NCBI RefSeq assembly: GCF_001610895.1
Contig: NZ_CP011273.1
Location: 5,952,001-6,016,000 of the forward strand
Reading direction: 5' to 3'
Source of the DNA: Planctomyces sp. SH-PL62
Lineage (GTDB): Bacteria; Planctomycetota; Planctomycetia; Isosphaerales; Isosphaeraceae
DNA: 64,000 nucleotides
Shown: positions 62,268 to 64,000 of the stretch, in pieces
Numbering within the stretch: position 1 is the stretch's first letter
How the letters are laid out: each line of letters starts with the position of its first letter
Translations under genes and position numbers: made by a program
The notes under the pieces: model-generated
Told to the model about the DNA's origin: nothing
Databases searched by the model: none
Seen by the model: only the letters and a program-made list of their open reading frames with translations

Positions 62268-63047
62268 GTGAGCGACATCGTCGGACCCGACGAGGAACCG
62301 ATCTATCGGGTGGGCCCGCTGCTCAGCGACGGCGAGACCAATCACAAGCAGGCCTTGGGCCTCTCGCTCTACCCGGAGTACCTGCCGGTGAACCTGTCTC
62401 TGGCGCCGGATCGGAGCTCGGGTTACCGGGTCTGCCGCTTCGCGACCGAGGGATGCGGGGGCGGCAAGTGCACGTACTCGGCGGGGAACGGCAACCAAGC
62501 CGCGACCCGCCTGCCGCGGATCGCGAAGACTCGCCTCTTCTTCCGGGATCGCGAGCTGTTCCGGTGGAAGCTCTTCTACGAGCTTGAAGCCTTCCGCGAG
62601 CGGGCACGGAGAGAGGGGCGTACGCTGGTGGTCCGCCTCAACACTTACAGCGACCTCGCGTGGGAGACCCTGGAGCCGGACCTCTTCACCGAGTTCCACG
62701 ACGCGCGATTCCTCGATTATACGAAGGAGTACGAACGCATGACGAGCGAACTGCCGCCGAACTACAGCCTGCTGTTCTCGCGCAGCGAGGAGAACGACGC
62801 GCAGGCCCGGGAGCTGCTCTCCCGGGGCCACAACGTCTCGGTCGTCTTCGAGGTCGCGCCCGGCGTGGACCTGCCGACGCGCTGGCCCGACCCGGAAGGG
62901 GGATTCGAGGTCATCGACGGGGACCACCACGACTACCGGTTCCTCGACCCCATGCCGAGGGTGGTGGGCCTCCGTCGCAAGGGCTGGCGGCTCGGAGGCG
63001 ACACGACCGGCTTCGTGGTGCACCCGGAGTCCGCGCACCTCGGGTAG
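62268..63047 (+). CDS. GP88-like phage/plasmid protein
   Basis: 259 aa from a GTG. The layout (VNLSLAPDRSSGYRVCRFAT with Cys56, EGCGGGKCTYSAG with Cys63 and Cys68, then RLPRIAKTRLFFRDRELFRW and VVRLNTYSDLAWETL) is that of the phage gene-product-88 family, whose function is not established. Cysteine spacing suggests a metal site. It sits downstream of the ATPase pair on the same strand with a 93-base gap and is followed by a strong hairpin. Confidence 0.65.
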   Translation: MSDIVGPDEEPIYRVGPLLSDGETNHKQALGLSLYPEYLPVNLSLAPDRSSGYRVCRFATEGCGGGKCTYSAGNGNQAATRLPRIAKTRLFFRDRELFRWKLFYELEAFRERARREGRTLVVRLNTYSDLAWETLEPDLFTEFHDARFLDYTKEYERMTSELPPNYSLLFSRSEENDAQARELLSRGHNVSVVFEVAPGVDLPTRWPDPEGGFEVIDGDHHDYRFLDPMPRVVGLRRKGWRLGGDTTGFVVHPESAHLG

Positions 63048-63052
63048 TCGTC

Positions 63053-63093
63053 GACCCGGAACCCGAGGACTCCACGTCCTCGGGTTCCGGGTC
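63053..63093. terminator. 18-bp perfect stem-loop after the GP88-like gene
   Basis: Arms 63053-63070 and 63076-63093 are fully complementary with the loop TCCAC; it begins 5 bases after the TAG. No T tract, but stability suggests the end of the operon transcript. Confidence 0.7.
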
Positions 63094-63218
63094 GGATGGT
63101 GACATGCTACTTAACTGGGGGATCATTACGCGGAGCAGTTCACGGGGGTAGTAACTTGCGCCTGGGCTGCGGGTCTGGTAGATCGGAGGTATGTCGCCCG
63201 CACCGCCGCTACCCCCGG

Positions 63219-63870
63219 ATGTCTGGGACGCTGCCGGCCGAGCGCCAGCGAAAGGGCGTGGCATTGAACCTGAAGTTCGCCAAGTTCCCGGCGGCGAAGC
63301 CGCTGGAGGACTTCGACTTCAAGGCGCAGCCGGGGCTGGACCGCCGACTGATCGAGGACTTGGCGACGGGGCGGTTCATCTACGAGGGCCGCAACATCGT
63401 CCTGCTCGGGCCGCCGGGGCGGGCAAGACGCACCTGGCGATCGGCCTGGGGATCATGACGGCCGAGCGCGGGCATCGCGTCACGTCCACGACGGCGGTCG
63501 ACCTCGCGGCGCGGCTGACCGAGGCGATGGACTCCAACCGCCTGCACCGGGCGACGCAGGTGATGACGCAGCCGAAGCTGCTGATCGTCGACGAGGTGGG
63601 GTACCTAGGCTTCGACACGCCGCAGGCGAGCCTGCTGTTCCAGGTGATCTGCCAGCGCGATACTAGAAGGAGCAGAGCGTGGTGCTGACGAGCAACAAGC
63701 CGTTCGGCGAGTGGGCGCAGGTGTTCGCCGTCCGCGGCGTTGGACCGGCTCCTGCACCGGGCGACGGTGATCAACATCCGCGGGGACAGTTACCGACTCA
63801 AAGACCGCCGCCGGGCCAAAAGCGCGACGAGGGGACGAATCGAGATCGGAGACGGACCCCGCGAAGTCAG
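63219..63870 (+). pseudogene. IstB (IS21-type helper ATPase) pseudogene with several frameshifts
   Basis: Homology to IstB is spread over frames. KPLEDFDFKAQPGLDRRLIE to the Walker A region (GPPG) lies in one frame; a lost base near 63418 moves GKTHLAIGLGIMTAERGHRV through LLIVDEVGYLGFD to another; near 63661 it shifts again to VLTSNKPFGEWAQVF; after ~63735 a third shift gives LDRLLHRATVINIRGDSYRL then KDRRR. The N-terminal ~70 residues of IstB and any istA gene are absent. Clearly inactive. Confidence 0.85.
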
Positions 63871-63888
63871 CGACGCATGGTCAGAGGA

Positions 63889-63941
63889 GTGGGGCAGTTT
63901 CAGACGATCGAAAGTGGGGCAATTTCAGTCGATCGTTGACA
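63889..63941. repeat. Tandem terminal repeats of an IS21-family element
   Basis: Two 22-bp copies (63889-63910, 63914-63935) beginning GTGGGGCA and ending CGATCG differ at two positions and are followed by TTGACA (63936-63941). Multiple end repeats with a terminal CA are typical of IS21. This marks the right end of the decayed element. The remaining 59 bases (to 64000) are too short to assign, though one frame reads FEFANDDHRTLKSHALG. Confidence 0.65.
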
Positions 63942-64000
63942 TTCGAGTTCGCCAACGACGACCACCGGACGCTGAAGTCGCACGCCTTGGGCAAGGACGG

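Larger units (their letters stand above)
55706..64000. mobile_element. Second element at the tRNA-Val locus, continuing past the window
   Basis: Starts at an att repeat followed at once by a tyrosine recombinase. Contents: RHH-like and hypothetical genes, an IS5-type insertion, a truncated transposase, a companion/DnaX-like ATPase pair, a GP88-like protein and a decayed IstB gene. The far att copy and the intact tRNA-Val are not in the window, so extent and unity are inferred. Confidence 0.55.

Overview
The window is GC-rich DNA that looks like a chromosome segment of a planctomycete, most likely Isosphaeraceae (Paludisphaera/Singulisphaera-like). The support is family content: a DUF1549/DUF1553 plus DUF1501 gene pair, a giant dehydrogenase/cytochrome c/ThuA fusion, an LExR-type surface protein, a PEP-CTERM protein and a DUF1580 protein. 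Genus is an inference; there is no rRNA here.

Layout. 1-11.0 kb is ordinary chromosome: the end of a short-chain dehydrogenase (with a probable frameshift), a SIS-domain protein, a 1355-aa Ig/propeller surface protein, tag, an M6-like metalloprotease, two glycosidase-like secreted proteins and a DUF6508 protein. A tRNA-Ala(CGC) at 11.04 kb is the attachment site of a 13.7-kb integrated island (11,075-24,769) bounded by a perfect 44-bp direct repeat of the tRNA 3' end. The island carries a tyrosine integrase, a family A DNA polymerase, two small-terminase-like proteins, a DUF5681 protein, a membrane-GAF pair and a single-chain restriction-modification enzyme. It has no large terminase or virion genes, so it resembles a phage satellite.

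24.8-32.6 kb returns to chromosomal genes (PEP-CTERM propeller protein, small membrane protein, 1386-aa cytochrome/ThuA fusion, SnoaL-HTH fusion). From 32.6 to 45.9 kb lies the most notable locus. A ~500-nt structured intergenic region is followed by four genes joined by 4-nt stop/start overlaps: a HEAT-BRCT protein, a 2124-aa propeller-HEAT protein, a winged-helix/SWIM zinc-finger protein and a retron-type reverse transcriptase (YADD, NAxxH and ITG motifs). RT plus HEAT/ARM plus WH-SWIM matches my recollection of retron type XIII. The BRCT partner and the candidate msr-msd RNA upstream of the whole operon are the parts that may be new.

46-53.5 kb holds a pilin-like membrane protein, a 1.94-kb insertion element with 10-bp inverted ends, a 6-bp target duplication and an antisense passenger ORF, and the DUF1549/DUF1553-DUF1501 pair. 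From 53.6 kb on, elements are stacked at a tRNA-Val locus: two 45-bp copies of the tRNA-Val(TAC) 3' end bound a 2.1-kb mini-island (one DUF5677-like gene and an integrase-N-terminus/HTH mini-protein). A second element starts at the right copy and runs past the window end. It carries a divergent tyrosine recombinase, an RHH-like protein, an IS5-type element, a truncated transposase, a DnaX-like mini ATPase operon, a GP88-like protein and a decayed IstB gene. A 15-bp palindrome, CCGGTAGTCTACCGG, recurs at both tRNA-linked islands and may be a shared operator.
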